Positions 15,525 to 24,106 of a DNA stretch of 64,000 bases are shown here, piece by piece. Position numbers and translations under genes: made by a program. This DNA comes from Parabacteroides sp900760525 (GTDB taxonomy: Bacteria; Bacteroidota; Bacteroidia; Bacteroidales; Tannerellaceae). The stretch's first letter is position 1; every line of letters begins with the position of its first letter. The notes below the pieces were generated by a model that saw only the letters and a program-made list of their open reading frames with translations, had not been told where the DNA came from and did not search any database. Where the stretch lies: positions 1,984,001 to 2,048,000 of the forward strand of contig NZ_CP187555.1 of the NCBI RefSeq assembly GCF_049860805.1, given 5' to 3'.

Positions 15525-17975
15525 TCAATTCACTTTCCATTCGATTACTCCGCCCGACTCGCCTTTCTGTAACTGGATAACTAACTTCAATCCGGTAGTT
15601 TCGACAGGAGTGAAATCGACAGAATTATAGCAATCCTTCTTGCAACCATACTCGCCTTGTGCTGCCACATCCTTCCAACTGTTGCCGATCCGATACTGGA
15701 CTTTCCAACTGGCCGGGACACGGTAGTTACCGTCATAATGGTCAAAGTCGAGCCAATAGACTTGAACATTGCGTACGGTTTCCGGTTTGTCGAACACATA
15801 TTCGATCGATTCCTGTGTTCCCTCCTTCAACCAGAAGTACCAATAAGGTTTCGACATATCGTCCGAGCTTTTCGGGTCCCACTGGTCGTTCACGCCATAA
15901 CACCATTCGCGACGTTCATGTGCAATTCCGTCTTTCTGGATCGGGGCGCTTACGACCGTAAATGATTGTGCCCGGGAAGCGATGCTCGGTTCGGGAGTCG
16001 GTTTGGCATAAGCAGCCGAAGCCGGAATCCAGACAGCCATCTCGGCGTTGCCACGATTATTCCAGGTTGAATAAGGTATCAGCTTGACGGGAACTTCTTT
16101 TTCTGAAACAGAACCGCTTTCCTTATCACAATCCAATTCCTTGGCGACTGTCGACAATTCAATAATTCCATTCAACTTATCCTTCTCATATTGGCAGGTG
16201 AAAGCAGCATCTTCCGGTAAGAATTTGTTGAACACATGCCGGTCAGGCATATCGACACCTTCGAGGCAATACATCACCGGCCCGCGTTCGACAGCCAGCA
16301 ATCCTTCGTCAGCACGCACTTTCTCGTGTGCCTTAACCCGGCGTACTTCCATCGGTATACGGAGTTCGACGATATCTCCCGGCTTCCATTCCCGTTCAAT
16401 CACGACATATCCATGATGGGCTTTCTCCTTCAAAGGCTTTCCGTTAATAAAAATAGCACACGGTTTCCGGTCTCTTTTAGTAAACGCATACAAGTCGCTA
16501 CCTGGAACAGGCTCGTCGCTGGTCCAGGCAGGAATACGGAGTTTCAGATTAAAAGAGGTAGATTTCTGCGGCGAGACTGTCAGTTTGACAATGCCGTCCC
16601 AGGGATATTCAGTCTCCTGGACCAAAGCTACCGTATCATTGGGCAAAACGACCTTGCTGCTACTGCCGGCATATAAATTGACATAGATATTATTCCCTTG
16701 TGTCGCATACATATATTTAGGAATGGAAGCCATGAAACGGGTGACATTACCCGGGCAACAGGCACAGCCGAACCAAGGGGCGCGTTCGTGCTGTCCCATC
16801 GATTCGAGCGGATTGTCATAGAAAAACTTGTCGCCGCTCAGCGAAACGCCCGAGATTACGCCATTATACAAGGCCCGTTCCAATACATCTATATATTTAG
16901 CATCTCCCGTTGCCAGGAACATTCGCTGGTTCCAATACACATTGGCAATGGAAGCGCACGTCTCGCAGTAGGCGCTATGGTTATGCAACTCATATTCCGG
17001 GCCGAAGCCTTCTCCCTGAGCACGCGAACCGATTCCTCCCGTGATATACAGTTTCTTTGTCGCCATATTATCCCATATCCGGCAGAGCGCATTGAAATAA
17101 GCCGTGTCTTTCGTCAAGGCAGCGACATCCGCCACACCTGAATACAAATACCCCGCCCGGACGGCATGCCCGACAATTTCCTCCTGATCCAGAATCGGCT
17201 TATGGTCCTGGCTATAGGCATTCAACCGATGGCCGTCCGTCCCGCGTCCGGTTTCTTCCACAAAATATTTGGCCATATCCAGGTATTTCCGGTCTCCGGT
17301 AACCTTGTACATCTTGGCCAGCCCCATCTCGATGATCGGGTGGCCGGAAGGGACATGCTTCTGTCCTTCGCCCGGACCAAAGTCTTTGCAAACCAGATCG
17401 GCATTTTTGATTGCGACATCGAGCAGGTTCCGTTTACCCGTTGCCTGGTAGTGAGCGACAGCCGCCTCGTATAAATGGCCGCTGTTATAAAGCTCATGGC
17501 TGTTCAGCTTCTCCCAACGGTGGGTTCCCCACCAGCGGTTCAACCGTTCACATTTGTTCGTCACGCAGGTAGTCAGATAACCATCCGGCTCCTGCGCAGC
17601 TCCGATCAGCGTAATGACACTGTCCAGATAAGCATCCAGCTTCGGATCGTATTTGACGGCAAGCGAGTAGGAGGCTCCCTCGATTATCTTATAGGGATCA
17701 GTATCGTCAAACGGGAAATCCCCCTTATGCTCACCCTTAATCAATCCTCCGGCCAACGCGAAATTATCGAAACGGCCGTTTATTTCACACTGCCTGAAAG
17801 CGGAAGGGATAGAGACAGTCCGGTTCACCTCGATGCGGGGAGCCCAGAAATGATCGGTCAGATGTACTCCGGTAAAAGGCACTTCGACTATTAGTTCGTC
17901 GGAATGGTACGAATTAGAATGACAGGCACAAAGGACAACTGTGACTCCGATGGCTAACATTAACTTTTGCTGCAT
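15525..17975 (-). CDS. GH127-family beta-L-arabinofuranosidase lipoprotein (copy B)
   Basis: An 816-residue paralogue of the next gene. The signal peptide ends in a lipobox (VVLCAC, probable lipidated Cys18), so this copy is membrane-anchored while its neighbour appears to be secreted. GH127 landmarks are CETC (337-340) and CACCPGN (404-410); the C-terminal module ends VIEWKVN like that of copy A. The order lipoprotein first, soluble second, in one leftward operon suggests stepwise trimming of arabinose-containing chains at the cell surface and in the periplasm. No SusC/SusD or sensor gene is adjacent, so this is not a complete utilisation locus. The divergent oxyR starts 230 bases away. Confidence 0.93.
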   Translation of the reverse strand: MQQKLMLAIGVTVVLCACHSNSYHSDELIVEVPFTGVHLTDHFWAPRIEVNRTVSIPSAFRQCEINGRFDNFALAGGLIKGEHKGDFPFDDTDPYKIIEGASYSLAVKYDPKLDAYLDSVITLIGAAQEPDGYLTTCVTNKCERLNRWWGTHRWEKLNSHELYNSGHLYEAAVAHYQATGKRNLLDVAIKNADLVCKDFGPGEGQKHVPSGHPIIEMGLAKMYKVTGDRKYLDMAKYFVEETGRGTDGHRLNAYSQDHKPILDQEEIVGHAVRAGYLYSGVADVAALTKDTAYFNALCRIWDNMATKKLYITGGIGSRAQGEGFGPEYELHNHSAYCETCASIANVYWNQRMFLATGDAKYIDVLERALYNGVISGVSLSGDKFFYDNPLESMGQHERAPWFGCACCPGNVTRFMASIPKYMYATQGNNIYVNLYAGSSSKVVLPNDTVALVQETEYPWDGIVKLTVSPQKSTSFNLKLRIPAWTSDEPVPGSDLYAFTKRDRKPCAIFINGKPLKEKAHHGYVVIEREWKPGDIVELRIPMEVRRVKAHEKVRADEGLLAVERGPVMYCLEGVDMPDRHVFNKFLPEDAAFTCQYEKDKLNGIIELSTVAKELDCDKESGSVSEKEVPVKLIPYSTWNNRGNAEMAVWIPASAAYAKPTPEPSIASRAQSFTVVSAPIQKDGIAHERREWCYGVNDQWDPKSSDDMSKPYWYFWLKEGTQESIEYVFDKPETVRNVQVYWLDFDHYDGNYRVPASWKVQYRIGNSWKDVAAQGEYGCKKDCYNSVDFTPVETTGLKLVIQLQKGESGGVIEWKVN

Positions 17976-18205
17976 AGACTTTATTATTGTATGGTAATAT
18001 ATCAGTTAACAAGTACAAAGAAAATCTATTTCTCAGACTTATAAAAGTATTTAGACAATAAAATGTCTTTTTTACACAAATATTTTTCCACCACTTATCA
18101 CCTTCCTTTCAGGCACAACTTAATTATAAAAATTATTATATTCCATGTTTTTTTTCTACCTTCGTAGAAATTATCACTATAGAGTCCGTAACACAAACAA
18201 AGCAT

Positions 18206-19132
18206 ATGAATATACAACAACTCGAATACATCCTGGCCGTAGATACCTACCGCCATTTTGCCAAAGCAGCAGAACATTGCCGTGTGACCCAACCCACATT
18301 AAGCATGATGATCCAGAAATTGGAAGATGAATTAGGGGTGAAACTTTTCGACCGTAACATCCAGCCGGTCTGCCCTACCCCTGCCGGCCGTAAGGTGATC
18401 GACCAAGCGCGTGTCGTACTTTACCAGACTTCTCTTATTAAAGATATCGTGAACGAGGAAGAGCAATCTTTGAAAGGGACGTTCCGCCTCGCTGTGCTAC
18501 CGACGATCGCACCTTATCTGCTCCCCCGCTTCTTCCAGCAAGTATCGGAGAAACACCCCGATCTGGATATCCGCATCCTCGAAATGCAAACGGCTCCGAC
18601 TATGAAAGCCCTCCTGAACGGAGAAATAGACGCCGCCATCATCGCGAACCAACCGACAGAGATGCAGTTGCAGGGAGACATTTTATATTACGAACAGTTT
18701 TATGCTTATGTAGCCCGCAACGAAAGTGTCTTTAAAAAAGACATGGTCCGTTCCGCCGATATCAGCGACGAACGTCTCTGGTTATTGGATGAAGGACATT
18801 GTTTCCGCGATCAGTTGATGCGTTTCTGCCAGATGGAGAAGGTTAAACTCCGTCAGGCTGCTTACCGCCTGGGAAGTTTGGAAACTTTTATGCGTATGGT
18901 AGAGAGCGGCAACGGCGTCACCTTCATTCCGGAACTGGCCACCTACCAGTTAAGCGAACAGCAAAAAGAACTGGTACGTCCGTTTGCCATCCCCAAACCG
19001 GCCCGTGAAATCGTTTGGGTAACCCGTAAAGATTTCATCCGGCACTCGGTCGCAAGTATCCTGATCGAAAGCATAAAAAAGTCCGTTCCCAAAGAAATGC
19101 GCACATTGCAAGCAGGATTGAAGGTAGTCTGA
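18206..19132 (+). CDS. oxyR: Hydrogen-peroxide sensor and regulator OxyR
   Basis: A 308-residue LysR-type regulator. The winged-helix DNA-binding domain is at residues 1-60 (MNIQQLEYILAVDTYRHFAKAAEHCRVTQPTLSMMIQKLE), and the effector domain follows. The peroxide-sensing cysteines are conserved in sequence, spacing and even numbering with Escherichia coli OxyR: Cys199 in DEGHCFRDQ and Cys208 in LMRFC. It activates peroxide defence genes; dps at 12450 is a likely target. The divergent upstream region contains an inverted repeat TTCTAC/GTAGAA (18154-18169) overlapping a -7-like TACCTTCG. The complete 320-bp mobile element sits immediately behind the stop codon. Confidence 0.95.
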   Translation: MNIQQLEYILAVDTYRHFAKAAEHCRVTQPTLSMMIQKLEDELGVKLFDRNIQPVCPTPAGRKVIDQARVVLYQTSLIKDIVNEEEQSLKGTFRLAVLPTIAPYLLPRFFQQVSEKHPDLDIRILEMQTAPTMKALLNGEIDAAIIANQPTEMQLQGDILYYEQFYAYVARNESVFKKDMVRSADISDERLWLLDEGHCFRDQLMRFCQMEKVKLRQAAYRLGSLETFMRMVESGNGVTFIPELATYQLSEQQKELVRPFAIPKPAREIVWVTRKDFIRHSVASILIESIKKSVPKEMRTLQAGLKVV

Positions 19133-19140
19133 TCACTTAT

Positions 19141-19460
19141 CAGGGCGACCGCACCAAATTCATTTTTAAGCAATACGATCTTATGGACTACATAATATAA
19201 GGAATAATCTATCCCCGCTACAAGAAAACTTATCTACATAGGCATAAAAAATATCGGAGTGCCTATCAATTCTGTAATCAGTGCCAGTGATTATAAAATC
19301 AGTGCCAGCAATTATATAATCACAACCACTGATTATATAATCACTGGCACCGATTACAGAATTAGCAGGCACTTAAGAAAGAATTATTCGGGACAAAAAC
19401 GGGTTTTTCTCTCCATAGAAATAAAAAATTGTTACTGCTGGATTTGGTGCGGTTGCCCTA
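19141..19460 (-). mobile_element. Complete 320-bp MITE-like element, copy 2
   Basis: The element has terminal inverted repeats (CAGGGCGACCGCACCAAAT on one side, the complement of TAGGGCAACCGCACCAAAT on the other) and is flanked by perfect 9-bp direct repeats ATCACTTAT at 19132-19140 and 19461-19469. The left duplication begins with the final base of the oxyR stop codon. It is inverted relative to copy 3 (63624-63943), has exactly the same length and differs from it at about five positions. The centre (19256-19371) holds a long hairpin of 21-bp units. There is no transposase gene; short ORFs read through the repeat in both directions but look non-coding. Confidence 0.93.
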
Positions 19461-19527
19461 ATCACTTATGAGGTATTTAATATTTTTGTCTAAGTTTGTG
19501 AAGTTTGTAACACTTCATATATAATTT

Positions 19528-20262
19528 ATGGTATCAGCTAAAAGAATCATCATCATAGGTGCCACTTCCGGTATCGGATACGAGATTACACTACTATATT
19601 GTAAACTGGGATGGCGAATCGGGATTGCCGGACGGCGAACGGAACTGCTTGAAAAAATCCGCTCGGAAGCACCTGACCGGATTGAAACGGCGCAATTGGA
19701 TGTAACCAGCCTGGATGCGCCTAAAAAAATGACGGAACTGATCGACAAGGTCGGCGGAATGGACATCTTTTTGCTTAGCTCTGGCATCGGCAGCCAGAAC
19801 CGAATGCTGGACCCCGAGATCGAATTGGCTACCGTCCAGACGAATACGGTCGGATTTACAAGGATGGTGACTACCGCATACGACTATTTCAAAAAGCAGG
19901 GCGGCGGGCAATTGGCCGTGATCAGTTCCATAGCCGGGACAAAAGGCTTGGGAGCTGCTCCCTCCTATTCCGCAACCAAACGCTACCAGAATACGTATAT
20001 CGAGGCACTCGACCAACTGGCACACATGGAAAAGCTCCCGATCGTATTTACGGATATCCGCCCTGGATTTGTGAAAACCGATCTGTTGAAAAACGACACA
20101 TATCCGATGCTGATGTCTCCGGAATATGTAGCCCGAAAAATAGTAAAAGCGATCGGACGTAAAAAACGCCATGCCGTAATCGACTGGAAATATACCCTTT
20201 TGGTATTCTTCTGGGAACTGATTCCCGGCTTTATATGGAGACGGTTGCCCATCCACAGTTAA
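19528..20262 (+). CDS. Short-chain dehydrogenase/reductase
   Basis: A 244-residue classical SDR. The N-terminal cofactor loop is GATSGIG (about residues 10-16), the catalytic serine lies in VISSIAGT (about 130-137) and the Tyr-x-x-x-Lys pair in YSATK (about 147-151). RPGFVKTDL is the usual segment behind the active site. The C-terminus has a hydrophobic stretch (TLLVFFWELIPGFIW) that may associate with the membrane, as in several fatty-acyl or steroid-type SDRs. The substrate is unknown. Two TAnnTTTG boxes (19481-19488 and 19491-19498) lie between the mobile element and the start codon. Confidence 0.85.
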   Translation: MVSAKRIIIIGATSGIGYEITLLYCKLGWRIGIAGRRTELLEKIRSEAPDRIETAQLDVTSLDAPKKMTELIDKVGGMDIFLLSSGIGSQNRMLDPEIELATVQTNTVGFTRMVTTAYDYFKKQGGGQLAVISSIAGTKGLGAAPSYSATKRYQNTYIEALDQLAHMEKLPIVFTDIRPGFVKTDLLKNDTYPMLMSPEYVARKIVKAIGRKKRHAVIDWKYTLLVFFWELIPGFIWRRLPIHS

Positions 20263-20264
20263 CA

Positions 20265-20296
20265 TTTGTAGATCACCCGAGCAATCCCTACCTTTG
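20265..20296 (+). promoter_or_regulatory. Promoter of the amino-acid permease gene
   Basis: TTTG (20265-20268), 20 bases, then TACCTTTG (20289-20296), about 30 bases before the start codon; a near-perfect match to the Bacteroidetes consensus. Confidence 0.75.
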
Positions 20297-20327
20297 TGCC
20301 CAATTTATAAATATGCACAAATAAACG

Positions 20328-21980
20328 ATGGGATTATTCATTAAAAAGCCTTTGGAGGCCTTGCAGGCCGAAGCCAATCTATCAGGAAGTAAAACATTAA
20401 AACGGGTATTGGGACCGTGGAGCCTGGTCGCTCTCGGCGTGGGCGTCATTATCGGTGCCGGTCTGTTTTCCATAACCGGGACAGTGGCCGCCGGATATAC
20501 AGGGCCGGCCATTACGCTATCATTTGCTATTGCGGCTATCGGATGCTGTTTCGCCGGACTTTGTTACGCGGAGTTCGCTTCGATGATCCCGGTTGCGGGA
20601 AGTGCTTATACCTATTCATACGCTACGATGGGCGAACTGGTTGCCTGGATTATCGGCTGGGACTTGGTTCTGGAATATACGGTTGCCGCGACAACGGTCA
20701 GCATCAGTTGGAGTCGTTATCTCGTCGTCTTCCTGGAAGGACTCGGGATTAATCTGCCGACAGCCCTTACGGCCTGTCCCTGGGACGGCGGTATTGTCAA
20801 TATCCCGGCATTTCTAATCGTTGTCCTGATGAGCCTTTTCCTGGTCCGGGGGACGGAAGGAAGTTCCATTTTCAACGGGATCATCGTCTTTCTGAAAGTG
20901 TCGGTCGTTCTGATTTTCATTTTCTTGGGATGGAAATATATTAATACGGATAATTACACGCCTTATATTCCGTCAAACACAGGCACGCTGGGTGAATATG
21001 GATTGTCGGGAGTCTTACGTGGAGCAGCTATCGTGTTTTTCGCTTTCTTAGGTTTCGATGCGGTCAGCACGGCTGCCCAAGAAGCCAAAAATCCGAAAAG
21101 GGATATGCCGATCGGGATCCTTGTCTCACTGCTTGTTTGTACCGTATTATATATGTTGTTCGCCCACGTTATGACAGGTGTAGCCCACTATTCCGAATTT
21201 GGCGGTCAACAAGGTATCGCTCCCGTGGCGATCGCGATCGAACATATGGGAGAAGTAGATGCTTCAGGTGTGCTTCACCCGGCTTATCCCTGGATGAATA
21301 AAGCGATCGTGCTCGCGATCTTGTTCGGATACTGCTCGGTCATCATGGTGACGCTGTTAGGGCAAAGCCGCGTTTTCCTTAGTATGAGCCACGACGGGTT
21401 ATTGCCTCCGTTCTTTTCGCATATCAATGAGAAGTTCAGGACGCCGGCACGCAGTAACCTGTTGTTTATGGTGCTTGTTGGTTTGCTGGCAGCTTTCGTT
21501 CCTGCACGTCTGGCTGGCGAAATGACCAGTATCGGTACGCTTTTCGCCTTTACGTTGGTTTGTGCCGGCGTACTGATGGTCCGAAAAACAATGCCGGATG
21601 TACCCCGTGCTTTCAAGACTCCGCTAGTACCGTTCGTTCCGGTAGCCGGGATTATCACTTGCCTGTGCATGATGCTTTTCCTGCCTGCCGACACCTGGAT
21701 CCGTTTAGTGCTATGGATGCTGATCGGGTTGGACATCTATGCCTGCTATGGCATCAAGCACAGCAAACTGGAATATAATCATGCCAACCGCCACGGACAA
21801 TTGGCCCTGAATATGATCGGGATCGTCCTCGCCATCCTCTGCGTGATTACAGGGCTCTGGCATCAGCAAACCGTCGGTTGGGAAGAAAGCAAAATCCTGT
21901 TGATTATATCTTTCGTTTTCGCTTTCACACATCTGGCCTTTTACATGATCCGCATCTGGAAAGAAACGACGAAAGCTTAA
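20328..21980 (+). CDS. APC-family amino acid permease
   Basis: A 550-residue inner-membrane transporter with 12-14 predicted hydrophobic segments. The amino acid-polyamine-organocation signature is clear in the first helix (SLVALGVGVIIGAGLFSITGTVAAGYTGPA) and in the sixth-helix region (GAAIVFFAFLGFDAVSTAAQEAKNPKRDMPIGI). The length and these blocks fit the cationic-amino-acid-transporter subgroup (YfnA-like). The substrate cannot be read from sequence. It is a single-gene unit with its own promoter (20265-20296) and a strong terminator (22001-22045). Confidence 0.9.
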   Translation: MGLFIKKPLEALQAEANLSGSKTLKRVLGPWSLVALGVGVIIGAGLFSITGTVAAGYTGPAITLSFAIAAIGCCFAGLCYAEFASMIPVAGSAYTYSYATMGELVAWIIGWDLVLEYTVAATTVSISWSRYLVVFLEGLGINLPTALTACPWDGGIVNIPAFLIVVLMSLFLVRGTEGSSIFNGIIVFLKVSVVLIFIFLGWKYINTDNYTPYIPSNTGTLGEYGLSGVLRGAAIVFFAFLGFDAVSTAAQEAKNPKRDMPIGILVSLLVCTVLYMLFAHVMTGVAHYSEFGGQQGIAPVAIAIEHMGEVDASGVLHPAYPWMNKAIVLAILFGYCSVIMVTLLGQSRVFLSMSHDGLLPPFFSHINEKFRTPARSNLLFMVLVGLLAAFVPARLAGEMTSIGTLFAFTLVCAGVLMVRKTMPDVPRAFKTPLVPFVPVAGIITCLCMMLFLPADTWIRLVLWMLIGLDIYACYGIKHSKLEYNHANRHGQLALNMIGIVLAILCVITGLWHQQTVGWEESKILLIISFVFAFTHLAFYMIRIWKETTKA

Positions 21981-22000
21981 TCTTCATTTGCGTAATAAGA

Positions 22001-22045
22001 GTGTGCCAAACCCCGGTTAATACGGAGTTTTGGCACACTTTTTTG
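22001..22045 (+). terminator. Rho-independent terminator of the permease gene
   Basis: AGTGTGCCAAA pairs with TTTTGGCACACT across a 17-18 base loop and is followed by T5, 20 bases after the permease stop codon. Confidence 0.85.
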
Positions 22046-22200
22046 TATTATATAAATAACAAGAATGTTATAAGACTATTAAATCAAATCTTAAACCCAG
22101 AAATAACAGCGTAAAAAAGAAAAATAAAACCACCCGAGTGAATAAACCTTTCACATCATTGACAATCTAATTTATCATATTAACCTTATTATTTTTTATC

Positions 22201-22701
22201 ATGGAAAATCTTATAATAAAAAAGCAGAAAGCCATTATGAGGATTTGGCAGACATCAGATGCTGATGAATTTGTTACAGGGATAAAATCGGCTGATATCG
22301 ATCAAAACTTACGCCCTGAGTACCCACGCACCATCGCGGATTTTATTGAATTTGTCAAGAGATGCAGATCAAAAGCTGTGCCCCAAGATTTTGCAATAAC
22401 GCAGGAAAAGACAATTAAAGGAGGCATATCTTTTATAGATAATGGCGATCCAATGATTGAATTAGGTTGCTTATGGATTGCTGAACCCTATCGTAATAAT
22501 GGGCTGGCAAAAGGTGCGATCAAAACCCTGATAGAACACATTATTAAAATTTATCCCAATCATGGTATTTTCGGACAAGTCTACGACTTTAATGAAAAAG
22601 AAATCTCTATGATGGATAAATTAGGTTTTAAACTGGCCGGATGCAGAAATGTACCCTATAAAGGAACAACTACAAATCTTCTTCGCTTTGAGTACAATTA
22701 A
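22201..22701 (+). CDS. GNAT-family N-acetyltransferase
   Basis: A 166-residue protein of the RimJ/RimL-like acetyltransferase type. The acetyl-CoA-binding region is seen in ELGCLWIAEPYRNNGLAKGAIKTLIEHI (about residues 93-120), where the usual Q/RxxGxG/A loop appears as RNNGLA. The following YDFNEKEISMMDKLGFKLAG is the typical N-x-x-S-x-x-x-x-x-K-x-G-F segment. The substrate is unknown; it may be a small molecule or protein N-terminus. The gene and its flanks are markedly more A/T-rich than the neighbouring genes, which hints at lateral acquisition next to the tRNA cluster. Confidence 0.82.
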   Translation: MENLIIKKQKAIMRIWQTSDADEFVTGIKSADIDQNLRPEYPRTIADFIEFVKRCRSKAVPQDFAITQEKTIKGGISFIDNGDPMIELGCLWIAEPYRNNGLAKGAIKTLIEHIIKIYPNHGIFGQVYDFNEKEISMMDKLGFKLAGCRNVPYKGTTTNLLRFEYN

Positions 22702-22823
22702 TTCATAAAAACAAAATATACTATTGATAACAATGGGAATCCTATCGTATTATTGTATTATGAAAAATAAAACAAAATAGTCCATATAATTAGCTTAGAA
22801 ACTAACTATATGGACTATCTGTG

Positions 22824-22907
22824 TACGCAGGATGAGACTTGAACTCACACGCCGTAACCGGCACTACCCCCTCAAAGTAGCGTGTCTACCAATTCCACCA
22901 CCTGCGC
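22824..22907 (-). tRNA. tRNA-Leu (GAG)
   Basis: The minus strand folds as a class II tRNA: acceptor GCGCAGG with CCTGCGT, a D arm GGTGGAATTGGTAGACACG, the anticodon loop TTGAGGG with anticodon GAG, a long variable arm, and T loop GTTCAAGTC. CCA is not encoded. The 1-72 pair would be G-U. Confidence 0.93.
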
Positions 22908-22916
22908 GAGAAAAGG

Positions 22917-22998
22917 TGCCCAGAACAGGACTCGAACCTGCATGCCTCTCGACACACGCACCTGAAACGTGCGCGTCTACCAATTCCGCCACCTGGGC
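22917..22998 (-). tRNA. tRNA-Leu (CAG)
   Basis: Class II tRNA on the minus strand: acceptor GCCCAGG with its complement, anticodon loop TTCAGGT giving anticodon CAG, long variable arm and T loop GTTCGAGTC. It lies 10 bases upstream of tRNA-Leu(GAG) in transcription order. Confidence 0.94.
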
Positions 22999-23051
22999 CT
23001 TTCTTCAGTACATTAAAAAAGCGGCCTCATACCGCCCCTGTTACCGAGTGG

Positions 23052-23124
23052 AGCGGAAGACGGGACTCGAACCCGCGACCCTAACCTTGGCAAGGTTATG
23101 CTCTACCAACTGAGCTACTTCCGC
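23052..23124 (-). tRNA. tRNA-Gly (GCC)
   Basis: A 73-base class I tRNA on the minus strand: acceptor GCGGAAG, D arm AGCTCAGTTGGTAGAGC, anticodon loop TTGCCAA with anticodon GCC, T arm CGGGTTCGAGTCCCG. It is the first gene of the three-tRNA cluster in the direction of transcription. Confidence 0.96.
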
Positions 23125-23224
23125 GATAACGGGTGCAAAGATAGAGGTATTTTTTTATTTTCCAAAACCTGACTGCACTTTTTTTGCACTATTTTTACAG
23201 TCCGCACCCGCTCAAAATCATATC

Positions 23225-23995
23225 TTATTTTAATCCAGTCGCTTCCATCCACATGTTAGCCATCAACTGACGACCGGGTAAATCGGGATGCACACCGTCG
23301 TTCGACCAATAACGTGCCGGAGCCAACTTCACTGCCGCATCGAAGCCCGACTGGAAAGGTACGAATACGGTATTAAATTCCTCCGACAACTTACGGGCGG
23401 ACTTACGGAATTCGTCGAACATCGGATACCATTTGGAGTCTTCTATAGCCGCTCCATCGCGCAAGGTGAAAGGTTCGCATAAGACAATCTGTGTATTCGG
23501 AAGCTTTTCTTTCGTATATTTCAACAGGGCACGCAGATCGTTTTCATACGTCTCGACTGTTCCTTTGTAATTATGTGTCAGCGTATGCCAGTAATCGTTC
23601 ACACCGATCAGGATACTCAGAACATCCGGCTGAAAAGCAAGACAGTCGAGCTCCCAACGATCACGAAGCTGATAGACTTTATTACCGCTGATACCGCGAT
23701 TATAAATCTTAGGCTGCAAAGCCGCTTTCCTCTCCAACAACTGCGTAGCGGTAAAAAGGACGTAGCCGCTACCAAACTGTTCCATTGTATTACAACGGTT
23801 GCTATTCTTGTCACGGCCGCAATCCGTGATGGAATCTCCCTGGAACAGGATCACACAATCTTTCTTCAGATTAATCTTCGGAGCATGTACAGATGTATTT
23901 TCTTTTACGGCTGCTTTTGCGATCTCTGGGATCATCAGGGCACCGAACCCTGCCAATGCTCCCTTCTTCAGGAAGTCTCTTCTGGAATTCTTCAT
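23225..23995 (-). CDS. SGNH/GDSL hydrolase, Tat-exported
   Basis: A 256-residue secreted hydrolase. The twin-arginine signal is MKNSRRDFLKKGALAGFGALMIPEIAKA. The mature domain has the GDSL-family blocks: GDSIT with the nucleophile Ser (about residue 55), NRGISGNKVYQL, IGVNDYWH (the Asn of the oxyanion hole) and SNDGVHPDLPG with the catalytic Asp-x-x-His. Relatives remove acetyl or other acyl groups from sugars or lipids; no specific substrate can be given. Its start is divergent from the hydroxyacid-dehydrogenase-like gene. Confidence 0.9.
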   Translation of the reverse strand: MKNSRRDFLKKGALAGFGALMIPEIAKAAVKENTSVHAPKINLKKDCVILFQGDSITDCGRDKNSNRCNTMEQFGSGYVLFTATQLLERKAALQPKIYNRGISGNKVYQLRDRWELDCLAFQPDVLSILIGVNDYWHTLTHNYKGTVETYENDLRALLKYTKEKLPNTQIVLCEPFTLRDGAAIEDSKWYPMFDEFRKSARKLSEEFNTVFVPFQSGFDAAVKLAPARYWSNDGVHPDLPGRQLMANMWMEATGLK

Positions 23996-24065
23996 GGGTA
24001 GAAATAAGTTTATTTTATTACATTGATTGAATTGAATACAAAGATAGAAACTTTACAAAAAAACG

Positions 24066-24073
24066 TATCTTTG
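24066..24073 (+). promoter_or_regulatory. Probable -7 box of the hydroxyacid-dehydrogenase-like gene
   Basis: TATCTTTG lies 33 bases before ATG 24107. It is inside the 5' extension of the ORF (which opens at 24023), so it argues for the downstream start. Confidence 0.55.
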
Positions 24074-24106
24074 TTTCTTCATATTTTCAAAAAAGAATTA
24101 ATAGCC

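Noticed and set aside
22201..22701. tRNA-associated genomic island around the GNAT gene
   Set aside because: The gene is A/T-rich and next to tRNAs, but no integrase, attachment repeat or other foreign gene is seen, so only a note on composition is kept.
22832..23113. 93-codon plus-strand ORF across the tRNA cluster
   Set aside because: It is the antisense of three tRNA genes that fold properly; the frame with TGLEPA-type peptides is a well-known artefact of tRNA T arms.
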